This document shows positions 51,570-60,447 of a stretch of DNA of 64,000 bases, piece after piece. Origin of the DNA: Lutibacter sp. (GTDB lineage: Bacteria > Bacteroidota > Bacteroidia > Flavobacteriales > Flavobacteriaceae); assembly GCA_002733665.1 (NCBI GenBank), contig NVWM01000001.1, forward strand, positions 166,196 to 230,195, written 5' to 3'. The translations under genes were made by a program, and so were the position numbers. The first letter of the stretch is position 1. Each line of letters begins with the position of its first letter. The notes beneath the pieces are model-generated. The model searched no databases, was not told the origin of the DNA, and was given only the letters and a program-made list of their open reading frames with translations.

Positions 51570-52766
51570 TTATTTTATTGAGTTTTTAAAATCCTCAATC
51601 AATGTGTTTAATTTTAATAATTCTTCTTTAGTAACTATGTTTTTTAAATGAACCTGATCACAATAATCAAACAACTTTTCAATATCCTCTATCGAATTTC
51701 CACTTCGTGACGCTACATATTTATAAAACGTTGCATCTATCTTATTAGTTGGAATTCGCAATTTCAAACGAATAAAATCTAATAAATAACTGATTTTATG
51801 TTCTGCAATATTTTTATGCTCCGATTTCTCGTAATACATATTGGCAATCGTTCGCGTAAAAGCCAATGTTTGATTTTTTAACGGAGTTATTATTGGGATA
51901 TAACGTTGCTTACGTTTACCTTCAAAAATAACAAAAAACAACAATCCTAAAAGCACACTATAATATGCCCATTTTAAACTCGGATTACTTAACAAAAAAT
52001 GCATTGGCGATGTAATCTTTGTTTTTCCTGTTTTATAATATTCGTCCCAATAAATTGTTTTAGTAGCATCTAAATACGATAAAACGGCTGCAGTGTGCTG
52101 ATTGTTATTCTCTTTGAGCAAATAATAATTGGTGAATAATTCTGGAAATGTGTGAAAATACATGTTCCCTTTACCAAAACTATATTTAATGAAATTAATT
52201 CCCTCTTCTGTACGCTCTCCATTTTTATCTATATAACCAGTTCTTCCTAAAACAGTTGTTCGTAATGTATCTATTTCGGTAAAAACTTGATTCCTAAAAC
52301 CTCTGTCAAAAGAGTATTCTGTAGATGGGAGATTCTTATTTGTCATCTTAAAAAACACCTTTTCATCAAGGTTAGACGTTATCAAAGATTCCGTTTCTAA
52401 ATTCAACGTATCAATAATTGCTCCATGTGTAGACATAAAAACATCATTTCCTCTCTCAACAAAATTTAGTATTCGCTTGAATTCTGCATCACCAAAATTT
52501 ACTGCATTGTCAATAAAAACATACGTTCCTTGCTTGGTAGAATCACCTAAAAAAATATACGGCGGAATTTTCACATCCTCAATTTCTACTGACGGAAACA
52601 GTGTGTTCAACTCATTACGCAACACATATGTTCCATAGGGGATTTTATGCTTTTTTGCAAAACTTGGATACCAATTTAAAGGCTTTGGCTTGCTGTATTC
52701 ATAAAACACAATTGCCAAAATCAGCAATAAAAATAATCCTATATATGTTTTCGTTTTCTTATCCAA
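51570..52766 (-). CDS. DUF4350 domain protein
   Basis: A 398-residue protein: a membrane helix at about residues 7-25, a periplasmic DUF4350 domain to about 265 (a Rossmann-like fold related to glutamine amidotransferases, here FIDNAVNFGDAEFKRILNFVERGNDVFMSTHG), a second helix at about 270-288 and a cytoplasmic helical tail. Typical member of Bacteroidota MoxR clusters. Function unknown. It follows the DUF4129 gene by 1 nt. Confidence 0.82.
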   Translation of the reverse strand: MDKKTKTYIGLFLLLILAIVFYEYSKPKPLNWYPSFAKKHKIPYGTYVLRNELNTLFPSVEIEDVKIPPYIFLGDSTKQGTYVFIDNAVNFGDAEFKRILNFVERGNDVFMSTHGAIIDTLNLETESLITSNLDEKVFFKMTNKNLPSTEYSFDRGFRNQVFTEIDTLRTTVLGRTGYIDKNGERTEEGINFIKYSFGKGNMYFHTFPELFTNYYLLKENNNQHTAAVLSYLDATKTIYWDEYYKTGKTKITSPMHFLLSNPSLKWAYYSVLLGLLFFVIFEGKRKQRYIPIITPLKNQTLAFTRTIANMYYEKSEHKNIAEHKISYLLDFIRLKLRIPTNKIDATFYKYVASRSGNSIEDIEKLFDYCDQVHLKNIVTKEELLKLNTLIEDFKNSIK

Positions 52767-52767
52767 T

Positions 52768-53496
52768 TTACTTGATACTCGTTGTTAAATCATTAAAACT
52801 TGATGCTACTTTTGAGAACTCTACTTCGTTTATTTCAAAGTTTCCATACCAAACAAAATCATATAAATAAGTCACGTTTTTAAACTTATCAATAATTGTT
52901 TTTTGCTTGATTTCTTTGATATAGTCTTCGTTTGTTTTTTGCGGCTCCCAATCAATCACCTCATCTTCTTGTAATTTTTGCAAAATCAATAAATAATAAT
53001 AACGCACTGCCAAACGATAATTTTTCTGACTGATTGCCTTATCTATAAGACTCTGAATATTTTTATTATTGATAATCTCTTCATCTTCGGTCAATAAAAC
53101 GTTGCCTTTGTCTGTTTTACCACTTATAATCGTGTTCATATTGACTTTCAAGAAAAACTTAACCAACAACCCTAAAATAATCAGAAGTATCACATAAGGG
53201 ATTATCCGTAGTATTACCGCAAGGATTCCAACTGCTTCTTCAACGCCAAAAATCCAAGAAAGAATTTTAATAAACATACGTTTAAGCCAAGTCCAAATTC
53301 TTCCTAAAATTGTTGGTTTACTTTTATGCACTGTGTAATCAAACTCTTTATCATTACGATAATCGTCTAATTGATTATTATCAAATTTCTTTAACTGCAC
53401 ATCACTCTTGTCATATTGTACAACAAGAGAATCTTTTTGCGCTGTTACTGAAATCGCAAACAGAAAAAATAATATGTATAAAAGTATATTTTTCAA
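52768..53496 (-). CDS. DUF4129 domain protein
   Basis: A 242-residue protein: signal sequence or first helix at residues 3-18, a hydrophobic helix at about 96-115, and a C-terminal DUF4129 region ending in a VTYLYDFVWYGNFEINEVEF motif. The region around 145-195 (AISQKNYRLAVRYYYLLILQKL) forms a TPR-like helical repeat. DUF4129 proteins are often linked with transglutaminase or MoxR sets. Function unknown; the stop and start of its neighbours abut. Confidence 0.82.
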   Translation of the reverse strand: MKNILLYILFFLFAISVTAQKDSLVVQYDKSDVQLKKFDNNQLDDYRNDKEFDYTVHKSKPTILGRIWTWLKRMFIKILSWIFGVEEAVGILAVILRIIPYVILLIILGLLVKFFLKVNMNTIISGKTDKGNVLLTEDEEIINNKNIQSLIDKAISQKNYRLAVRYYYLLILQKLQEDEVIDWEPQKTNEDYIKEIKQKTIIDKFKNVTYLYDFVWYGNFEINEVEFSKVASSFNDLTTSIK

Positions 53497-54384
53497 TTAA
53501 ACGTTCCCTAATCTATCAATTTTCTCAATAGTTCCTGTTAAGTTTTTTTGCTCATTTAAATCATAATAAACAAATACTGTAGCAATTAGTGTAATTGATG
53601 ACAATACGAATTGACCTATATATGACAATGCATTTAATGCTAAATAAATTGGGTCTGAAAACAGTCCTAAAACTGCTGTTGGATCATCTTGACCAATTTG
53701 TGACATCATTGTTACCATTTGATAAATGAGCGCTGGAATCGAAAAAACCATACTTAAAATTGATACTAAAATTCCAACGACTAATAATACTCCAAAAGTT
53801 TCCCACCAATGATCCTTTATCAATTTAAAACAATGGCTAATTGTATCTCCAACACTTTTCCCTTCAAACACTAAAATAGAAGTTCCAAGACTTAATACTA
53901 TTGCTATGTAAATACCTGGAAAAAAGCATAGCATTACACCAAACATTACCATTATCATCATTAAAATTCCGTATCCTAAAAATTTCCAGAAATTTTGCTT
54001 AACATTTGATATTATTTCGTTTCTATCTACAATACCTCTATTATCAATATAACTCTTAATAAAATACAAAGACGATGTTTGCATCAGCACATAAAAGACC
54101 AATCCAGAAATCATTGCAACTAATAATGCAATACCAACTTCAAAAGTAAAAATTTCAGGAGGCTCAACATTTATTCCTCCATTTGTAATTCCTTTCATTA
54201 CTCCTCCAAGAGATACCATATAATAACCTAAAGAAAGTATAAGTAATACTAAAGCAGGTCCTGCAATTCTAATTATTGTTCCAAAATATCCTTTCCAATT
54301 TTTTCTAATAAACTTAAAGGTATCAGTAATAATTGAGCCTAAGTCTCTTGTTTTTTTAAATTCTACGTAATTTGTTGTTTCCAT
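53497..54384 (-). CDS. Polytopic membrane protein of the MoxR cluster
   Basis: A 295-residue inner-membrane protein with about six hydrophobic segments (roughly 38-58, 85-108, 140-165, 168-190, 200-225 and 250-275). The start has a short cytoplasmic region (SIITDTFKFIRKNWKGYF) typical of GlpQ-associated membrane domains. No catalytic motif. It directly abuts the DUF4129 start and is 2 nt after SpoIIM. Function unknown. Confidence 0.8.
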   Translation of the reverse strand: METTNYVEFKKTRDLGSIITDTFKFIRKNWKGYFGTIIRIAGPALVLLILSLGYYMVSLGGVMKGITNGGINVEPPEIFTFEVGIALLVAMISGLVFYVLMQTSSLYFIKSYIDNRGIVDRNEIISNVKQNFWKFLGYGILMMIMVMFGVMLCFFPGIYIAIVLSLGTSILVFEGKSVGDTISHCFKLIKDHWWETFGVLLVVGILVSILSMVFSIPALIYQMVTMMSQIGQDDPTAVLGLFSDPIYLALNALSYIGQFVLSSITLIATVFVYYDLNEQKNLTGTIEKIDRLGNV

Positions 54385-54386
54385 AA

Positions 54387-55370
54387 TTATAGTTTAGTTG
54401 ATTCTTCTAGTTCTAGTTGTTTTCGTTTATATATGATTCTTGGATACAATACATAATAGTATATAATTGCATACAGAGATACTCCAATAATTATAATTGC
54501 TGACCAGTCAGGCATTTCTGTATGACGTGTTACAAACCCTTCTAAAAAACCTGCAGTAATAAAAAAAGGTATCGTACTTACCATTATTTTCAATCCTGCT
54601 TTTATGCTTCTTTTAAAAGATTCTAAACGTGTATATGTTCCTGGAAAAAGCAATCCATTTCCAAGTACCATTCCTGCGCATCCTGCAATAATAATTACTG
54701 ATATTTCTATAGTACCGTGAATCCAAATAGTTCTTGACGATTCCCATAGTAAATCTTTATCATAAAAAAAGTATAAAAATGAGCCAAGCATAATACCGTT
54801 TTGCATCATTATATAAAGTGTTCCTACTGAGAAAAGTATTCCAAATAAAAAGGCATACATCGCAACTTTGATATTATTAATTGTAATCCCAAGAAACATA
54901 TTAACTTCACCCATCTTCTTATATACAGCCATAGGATCTCCTTTTTCTATATTCTCAAGTGTCATATTCACATAACCATCACCCAAAATCAAACGTACAA
55001 AATCTCCATCTACAGATGCAGAATACATGCCAACCATTGTAAAAAATGCAAAGGTTAAAAAAGCAATTAGTAATTGTTTTTGATGTTTATAAAACTCTAA
55101 TGGGAATTCTGTTTTAAAAAAAGAAACCAATCTGTTTTTTCCTTCTTTTTTGGTTTTATAAATTTTCTGATGCGCCTTTGAGGCAATAGAATTAAGATAT
55201 ACAGCAGTATTACTACTTGGATAAAAAGTTTTAGCGTAACTCAAATCATCTGTAATTTCGATATATAAATCTGATAGTTTATCTGGAGAAATTTGTGTAG
55301 TATTTGCAAGCACATCTTCAAACAATCGCCATCTTTCTTTATTTTTTTTTACAAATGCTGCTTCGCGCAT
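54387..55370 (-). CDS. SpoIIM-family membrane protein
   Basis: A 327-residue polytopic protein of the stage II sporulation protein M family. A cytoplasmic start (about 1-100) is followed by five or six membrane helices with the family motifs FLFGILFSVGTLYIMMQNGIMLGSF and IWIHGTIEISVIIIAGCAGMVLG. In sporulating Firmicutes SpoIIM helps engulfment, but the family is broad and this organism is not known to sporulate; role here is unknown. First gene of the MoxR cluster; the divergent RDD gene lies beyond a palindromic repeat. Confidence 0.87.
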   Translation of the reverse strand: MREAAFVKKNKERWRLFEDVLANTTQISPDKLSDLYIEITDDLSYAKTFYPSSNTAVYLNSIASKAHQKIYKTKKEGKNRLVSFFKTEFPLEFYKHQKQLLIAFLTFAFFTMVGMYSASVDGDFVRLILGDGYVNMTLENIEKGDPMAVYKKMGEVNMFLGITINNIKVAMYAFLFGILFSVGTLYIMMQNGIMLGSFLYFFYDKDLLWESSRTIWIHGTIEISVIIIAGCAGMVLGNGLLFPGTYTRLESFKRSIKAGLKIMVSTIPFFITAGFLEGFVTRHTEMPDWSAIIIIGVSLYAIIYYYVLYPRIIYKRKQLELEESTKL

Positions 55371-55412
55371 ATTTCTAATGGTATTCTTTTAATTATTATG
55401 AATTAATACGTA

Positions 55413-55506
55413 GTGTCATTCCGACAGAACGACTTTTGGAGTGACGAGGAATCTCAAATTACTGATGAGATTTCTCGTCGATCGTTCCTCACTCTGTCGA
55501 AATGAC
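55413..55506. repeat. Intergenic palindromic repeat (GTCATTCCGACAGAACGAC type)
   Basis: Facing GTCATTCCGACAGAACGA and CACTCTGTCGAAATGAC arms, with GAGGAATCTCA / TGAGATTTCTC inside. In the gap between the divergent SpoIIM and RDD genes. Confidence 0.75.
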
Positions 55507-55630
55507 ATTACTTCTTTTATAGTCATTTTCTATAAACTCTTACTATTGTAATTTTAATTTTAATCAAAAAACAATTCATAAAATAGTTTTATATTCGCTT
55601 TCTGATTTTGTTTACCAAATAACGTAAAAA

Positions 55631-56347
55631 ATGGATAATTTTCAAATAGAAACAGCACAAAATGTTACAATAAATCAAAATGTTGCACATTTAAGCACTC
55701 GCATAGGATCTTTCTTGATTGATTTGCTATTTATTGTAGGTTATTATGTTATAATTATCTTAATTATGAATGCTCTAAATTTAGATATGGGAAATATGTG
55801 GGCGCTTATGATGTTACTTAGTTTGCCCGTATTTTTCTATAACCTCCTCTTTGAAGTTTTAATGAACGGACAAAGTCCTGGAAAACGAATTAATCAACTA
55901 AGAGTTGTGAAGTTAGATGGCTCAAAACCTACTTTTGGCAGTTATTTATTAAGATGGATGTTACGATTAGTAGATATTAGCCTTGCTTCTGGTTCTGTTG
56001 CCTTACTAACAATATTACTCAACGGAAAAGGACAACGTTTGGGAGATTTAGCAGCCGGAACAACAGTTGTAAGTGAGAAAAAAAGAATAACACTTGAAGA
56101 TACAATTATCGCAGATATTCCTTTAGATTACAAACCGACTTTCCCTCAAGTCACTACACTTTCTGATACTGACATTCAAACAATAAAAGGCTTATATACA
56201 AAAGCAAAAAAGAATGGAAATCACAATGTTATTTTAAAACTACATATGAAAGTCACAGAATTACTTGAATTAAAAACCGAAATGCAACCAATCGATTTTA
56301 TTGATGTTGTTATTAAAGATTATAATTATTATACGCAACAGATGTAA
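55631..56347 (+). CDS. RDD family membrane protein
   Basis: A 238-residue protein of the RDD family. The Arg-Asp-Asp-type pattern is seen as TRIGSFLIDLLFI (about residues 23-35), and two or three membrane helices lie at about 30-52, 60-78 and 115-135. The motif QSPGKRINQLRVVKLDG and GQRLGDLAAGTTVV are typical. A cytoplasmic tail of about 90 residues follows. RDD proteins are sometimes Na+/H+ exchangers; here it is divergent from the SpoIIM/MoxR cluster and probably belongs to that set. Confidence 0.86.
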   Translation: MDNFQIETAQNVTINQNVAHLSTRIGSFLIDLLFIVGYYVIIILIMNALNLDMGNMWALMMLLSLPVFFYNLLFEVLMNGQSPGKRINQLRVVKLDGSKPTFGSYLLRWMLRLVDISLASGSVALLTILLNGKGQRLGDLAAGTTVVSEKKRITLEDTIIADIPLDYKPTFPQVTTLSDTDIQTIKGLYTKAKKNGNHNVILKLHMKVTELLELKTEMQPIDFIDVVIKDYNYYTQQM

Positions 56348-56355
56348 TAAGTTGG

Positions 56356-56480
56356 TTGTCATCCCTGCGAAGGCAGGAATCTAGACTTTGTGTAAAATGG
56401 ATTCCGCATCAAGTGCGGAATGACACATTCTAAATTATTTTTATTATTAACAGAGATTCTTCACTTTGTTCAGAATGACA
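56356..56480. repeat. Three palindromic repeat units in tandem
   Basis: CTGCGAAGGCAGG unit, CCGCATCAAGTGCGG unit and a GATTCTTCACTTTGTTCAGA unit, each with GTCAT/ATGAC edges. Confidence 0.7.
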
Positions 56481-56493
56481 ATCTACGTAAATA

Positions 56494-56531
56494 AAAAAAC
56501 TTCCAAAATTGAAATTCATTTTGAAAGTTTT
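56494..56531. terminator. Terminator between RDD gene and folE
   Basis: Imperfect inverted repeat AAACTTCCAAAAT / ATTTTGAAAGTTT with A and T tracts, between convergent genes. Confidence 0.7.
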
Positions 56532-56567
56532 ATCTTTATTTTCTAATCAGTTTTCTGAAATCTGGAT

Positions 56568-57257
56568 TTATTCAAAGTCAGTATCCATTTTGATATAATC
56601 TAAGAATTCTCTTTTTGTATCTTTCTCTTTAAATTTCCCTCCAAATTCTGAAGTTACAGTAGAACTTTCAATATCTTTAATTCCCCTAGAATTTACACAT
56701 AAATGTTTTGCATCAATAACACAAGCAACATCTTGTGTTCCTAAAGCTTCTTGCAATGCTTGTACAACTTGCATTGTCAGTCGCTCTTGAACTTGTGGTC
56801 TTTTAGAAAAGTATTCAACAATTCTATTCATTTTTGACAAGCCGATTACTCTTCCGTCAGAAATATATGCAACGTGTGCACGACCAACTATTGGTAATAA
56901 ATGATGCTCGCAAGTAGAATATACAATGATATTCTTCTCAACTAACATTTCGCCATAGTTGTAATTATTATCAAAAGTTGATGCTTTTGGCATATTCGCG
57001 GGATTCAATCCCATAAATAATTCATTTACAAAAGACTTTGCAACTCTTTTAGGAGTTCCCTGTAAACTATCATCTGTTAAATCCATTCCTAAAGTTTCAA
57101 GGATATCTTTAACACTTTCTTGGATTTTTGCTATTTTTTCTTTGTCAGAAATTTCAAAAGCATCTGCACGTAAAGGCGTTTTTGCCGATGTACCTACATG
57201 ATTTTCACCAATTTCTTCACTTCTCTCTTCATTCATTTTGCTATTCACGTCAAACAT
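56568..57257 (-). CDS. folE: GTP cyclohydrolase I
   Basis: A 229-residue FolE: the zinc-binding residues lie in the motif YSTCEHHLLPIVGRAHVAY and in DVACVIDAKHLCVNSRGI, and RPQVQERLT is the usual GTP-contact segment. The first ~40 residues are a variable extension, so later starts are possible. It converts GTP to dihydroneopterin triphosphate for folate synthesis in the cytoplasm. A TAATTTTG box lies about 22 nt upstream. Divided from hisS by 45 nt on the same strand, so the two may share a transcript. Confidence 0.95.
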   Translation of the reverse strand: MFDVNSKMNEERSEEIGENHVGTSAKTPLRADAFEISDKEKIAKIQESVKDILETLGMDLTDDSLQGTPKRVAKSFVNELFMGLNPANMPKASTFDNNYNYGEMLVEKNIIVYSTCEHHLLPIVGRAHVAYISDGRVIGLSKMNRIVEYFSKRPQVQERLTMQVVQALQEALGTQDVACVIDAKHLCVNSRGIKDIESSTVTSEFGGKFKEKDTKREFLDYIKMDTDFE

Positions 57258-57278
57258 TTCTTTCTATGTATTAGAGCA

Positions 57279-57286
57279 CAAAATTA
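57279..57286 (-). promoter_or_regulatory. TAATTTTG -7 box of folE
   Basis: TAnnTTTG match on the minus strand, 22 nt before the start codon, in the gap behind hisS. Confidence 0.45.
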
Positions 57287-57302
57287 CAGCTTTACTGTTA
57301 AT

Positions 57303-58688
57303 CTATTGCACTGTGTTTATCAATTCTGATAAAGAACAATTTTTTTGTTCTCCATCAGACATCTTTTTTAAAACAAACTGGTTGTTTTCTATTTTAGAAA
57401 CCACAAATTCTATGCCTCTATTCGATACATATTTCCATTGTTTCTTTTGTTGTTTATTACTCATTGCGACATCTGGATAGATTTCGCATTTAATATTATT
57501 TTCTCTTAATGATTTTATTGCTTTTAACTTTTCGATATCATTTTCTGAATCAAAATTTAAAAACAGCACTTTTGGTTTTGGTAATTCTACAGATTCAAAC
57601 AAACCTAATTCTTCTAAAACTAAATATATTCTATCCAATCCAAACGAAATACCAATTCCGCTTACATCTTTTAAGCCAAATATTCCTGTAAGGTCATCAT
57701 AACGTCCTCCTCCACCAATCGAGCCCATTTTTACACCTTCTGGAGCAGAAACTTCATATATTGCGCCTGTATAATAGTTCAATCCACGAGCGAGTGTTAC
57801 ATCAATTTCTAAATTTGCTGATTGCAAACCTAACTCTTCAACAGTTTTTATAACAAATTCTAAATCATCAACACCTTCCAAACCTTCGTCGGAAGTTGAA
57901 AGCATAACTTTCAATTGTGCTAACTTTTCTTGATTTGTTCCTTTAAAATCGAACAAAGGCTGAACTTTTTCAATAGCATCTTCAGTAATTCCTTTAGATA
58001 ACATTTCTTTGGTAACTCCTTCTGCACCAATCTTATCTAACTTGTCTAAAGCAACTGTAAAGTCAATCAATTTATCAGAAGCACCAATAATTTCTGCAAT
58101 TCCAGCTAATATTTTACGATTGTTTAATTTGATTGTTGTTCCGTTTAATTTCAACTTCGTAAAAACATCATCATATAATTGTACAAACTCTACTTCTTGC
58201 AACAAACTTTTAGAACCAACTACATCAGCATCACATTGATAAAATTCTCTAAAACGACCTTTTTGAGGTCTATCTGCTCGCCAAACTGGTTGAATTTGAT
58301 AACGCTTGAATGGAAAACTGATGTCGTTTTGGTGTTGTGCCACATACCGTGCAAATGGGACTGTTAAATCGTAACGTAATGCTTTTTCTGAGATTTGGGA
58401 AGTAAGTTTAACACTATTTTTATCTGTTAATAATTGTTCATCTGCTTTTCTCAAATAATCTCCAGAATTCAATATTTTAAAAATCAAGCGATCACCTTCA
58501 TCACCATATTTTCCCATCAACGTAGAAGAATTCTCAAAACTCGGAGTTTCAATAGGTTGAAATCCAAAATTTTCAAAAGAAGACCTTATTACATTGAAAA
58601 TGTAGTTGCGTTGTGCAACTTCTGTTGGAGAAAAATCTCTTGTTCCTTTTGGTATGCTTGGTTTTTGTGCCATTGATTTTTTAGTCAT
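57303..58688 (-). CDS. hisS: Histidine--tRNA ligase
   Basis: A 461-residue class II aminoacyl-tRNA synthetase. The start KPSIPKGTRDFSP is the typical HisS opening, motif 2 is in KRYQIQPVWRADRPQKGRFREFYQCDAD, the histidine-specific loop is ARGLNYYTGAIYE and motif 3 is GIGISFGLDRIY. The C-terminal anticodon-binding domain (about 365-461) is present. An ATG 5 codons in (58673) is an alternative start. It charges the tRNA-His found at 3.3 kb, whose acceptor stem is unusual. Upstream of folE on the same strand. Confidence 0.96.
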   Translation of the reverse strand: MTKKSMAQKPSIPKGTRDFSPTEVAQRNYIFNVIRSSFENFGFQPIETPSFENSSTLMGKYGDEGDRLIFKILNSGDYLRKADEQLLTDKNSVKLTSQISEKALRYDLTVPFARYVAQHQNDISFPFKRYQIQPVWRADRPQKGRFREFYQCDADVVGSKSLLQEVEFVQLYDDVFTKLKLNGTTIKLNNRKILAGIAEIIGASDKLIDFTVALDKLDKIGAEGVTKEMLSKGITEDAIEKVQPLFDFKGTNQEKLAQLKVMLSTSDEGLEGVDDLEFVIKTVEELGLQSANLEIDVTLARGLNYYTGAIYEVSAPEGVKMGSIGGGGRYDDLTGIFGLKDVSGIGISFGLDRIYLVLEELGLFESVELPKPKVLFLNFDSENDIEKLKAIKSLRENNIKCEIYPDVAMSNKQQKKQWKYVSNRGIEFVVSKIENNQFVLKKMSDGEQKNCSLSELINTVQ

Positions 58689-58741
58689 TAGATTTTTAGG
58701 TTCCTAGATTTTTGGAATCAAAAAATCAAAATTTTACCTAT

Positions 58742-58822
58742 GTTGTCATTGCGAAAGAGGCACGACTGTGGCAATCTCATCTAAAAAAGAGATTACTTCG
58801 GTCATTTTTCCCTCGTAATGAC
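58742..58822. repeat. Intergenic palindromic repeat (GTCATTGCGAAAGAGGC type)
   Basis: GTCATTGCGA facing TCGTAATGAC with CAATCTC / GAGATTACTTCG inner arms. Between hisS and the DUF4126 gene. Confidence 0.7.
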
Positions 58823-58872
58823 GAAATTCTATAATTGCAAATATCCGAAAAAAAAATGCGAATTATAGCGAA

Positions 58873-59445
58873 TTATACCTCGACTTTTTTCTTCTTAAAC
58901 TTTTTATAAACCCTAAAAATCATCCAAAGTAAAATTACAACAAAGATAATGGCAATAATCGGTACAAAAATAGAGAGTATAGACATCACAATAGAAGTTC
59001 CTGTTTCTACGGTTGCCAATATTGGATTTGCGATTCCGGCAGTTGTTGCGGTTGATGTTAAGCGTGTTGCTGCAGATGATGTTTGAATTGCTGCGGCAGT
59101 TCCACCTCCTGCAATAATTGCCAATGCCCAAGTCATCACAGGATCTAATCCTGCAACTGTTGAAACCATCACTGCAGTTCCTGCAATTGCCGCTAACGGA
59201 ATTGCTATGGAATCCAATATATTATCAAGCCAAGGAATAAAATATGCCAAAATTTCAACGATTGTTGCAACTCCTAAAGCAATAATTGCAGTAGTACTAC
59301 CAACCCAAAACCAAGATTCGTTTAAAGGAATTACATTGTAATGTGCTGCAATACTCAAAGCAAACAACGGTACAAAGATTCGAAATCCAACAGATGCTGC
59401 CAATCCTATTCCGATAAGTATGCTAAATATTGTTTCTGGAGTCAT
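58873..59445 (-). CDS. DUF4126 membrane protein
   Basis: A 190-residue inner-membrane protein of the DUF4126 family, with four or five helices and Ala/Gly/Thr-rich segments (IGIGLAASVGFRIFVPLFALSIAAHYN near the start, then ATIVEILAYFIPWLDNILD). The C-terminus is basic (YKKFKKKKVEV). Function unknown; the family is found alone in many bacteria. Palindromic repeats lie on both sides. Confidence 0.85.
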   Translation of the reverse strand: MTPETIFSILIGIGLAASVGFRIFVPLFALSIAAHYNVIPLNESWFWVGSTTAIIALGVATIVEILAYFIPWLDNILDSIAIPLAAIAGTAVMVSTVAGLDPVMTWALAIIAGGGTAAAIQTSSAATRLTSTATTAGIANPILATVETGTSIVMSILSIFVPIIAIIFVVILLWMIFRVYKKFKKKKVEV

Positions 59446-59470
59446 TATTTATAATTGTTTATTTTTTGAA

Positions 59471-59567
59471 TTGTCATTGCGAACCTTTCGACTGTCGCTC
59501 AAGACAAGTTCCATGAAGCAATCTTTACAAACAGATTACTTCGTCGTTTCACTTCTCGTAATGACGT
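59471..59567. repeat. Intergenic palindromic repeat (GTCATTGCGAACC type)
   Basis: GTCATTGCGAACC facing CTTCTCGTAATGACG with GAAGCAATC / GATTACTTC inner arms; the same family as 58742-58822. Confidence 0.7.
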
Positions 59568-59629
59568 ATTATTCTGTAGTCAGTTTGTTTAATTGTGTAA
59601 TCGTCAACTGCCGACTGAAGACTGAAGAC

Positions 59630-60358
59630 TCATTCATTCAATAATTCTCTCGCCTTTTCTAAATCTTCAGGTGTGTCAATTCCTATTGGTTGATGTATGG
59701 TTTTTACCATTTTTACATTCATTCCGTAGGCCAAAAAGCGAAGGTTCTCCAACTTTTCTGTTCGTTCTAAATCCGTCATTTCCAATTCTGTAAATCGCAA
59801 CAACGCTTCTTTTTTAAAGGCATAAATTCCGATATGCTTGTAGTGTTTAGCAAATTCGTTATCTCTTGGAAATGGTATTGGAGCACGACTAAAATACATG
59901 GCGAAATTATCATTGTCTACCACAACTTTTACATTGTTTGGATTGTTGATTTCATTAGCATCAGTAATAGCAAACATCAATGAAGCAACATCAATTTTCT
60001 CTTCTTGGTCATCTACAAAAACTGATAATAGATCTCGTAACGATTGCTCATCTTGAAAAGGCTCGTCTCCTTGAACATTTACAACAATATCAGCATCAAT
60101 ATTTTGAACTGCTTCTGCAATTCTATCACTTCCTGATTCGTGAATTCCCTTACTCATTATGGCTTCTCCGCCGTTTTGAGTGATTTCGTCAAAAATGATT
60201 TGGCTATCGGTTACAACATACACTTCGTCAAAAAGATTGGTATTCTTTGTCGCTTCGTAGGTTCTTAAAATTACTGATTTTCCTCCCAAATCTTGTAGTA
60301 GTTTTTTTGGAAAACGTGAAGCTTCCAATCTTGCTGGAATCATTGCAATTACGTTCAT
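59630..60358 (-). CDS. kdsB: 3-deoxy-manno-octulosonate cytidylyltransferase
   Basis: A 242-residue nucleotidyltransferase that makes CMP-KDO, the activated sugar for lipid A/core assembly. The N-terminal [24 protein letters not shown] is the CTP-binding start (residues 7-30); [19 protein letters not shown] and [12 protein letters not shown] follow. Its upstream partner in the pathway, KdsC, is at 6.8 kb. The start codon is the last codon of repeat element E. The longer gap to yihY is filled by this element alone. Confidence 0.95.
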   Translation of the reverse strand: MNVIAMIPARLEASRFPKKLLQDLGGKSVILRTYEATKNTNLFDEVYVVTDSQIIFDEITQNGGEAIMSKGIHESGSDRIAEAVQNIDADIVVNVQGDEPFQDEQSLRDLLSVFVDDQEEKIDVASLMFAITDANEINNPNNVKVVVDNDNFAMYFSRAPIPFPRDNEFAKHYKHIGIYAFKKEALLRFTELEMTDLERTEKLENLRFLAYGMNVKMVKTIHQPIGIDTPEDLEKARELLNE

Positions 60359-60447
60359 ATGTCAATATTTAATTTATTTTAATGGTCATATGTGTTCGCT
60401 ATTAACCATTATATTAAGCAATAAAAATTTTAACATGCTCGGTTCAT
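60356..60447 (-). repeat. 92/93-nt start-codon element, copy E (kdsB)
   Basis: ATGAACCGAGCATGTTAAAA, variable part, GGTTAATAGCGAACACATAT, GACCATT, A/T spacer, GACATATG with the kdsB ATG. The first ATG of the element overlaps the yihY stop (ATGA). AATGGTTA pairs with TGACCATT over 8 bp. Here the inner CATGTG is changed to CATATG and the start-codon CACATG to CATATG, so the pairing is kept. Confidence 0.85.
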
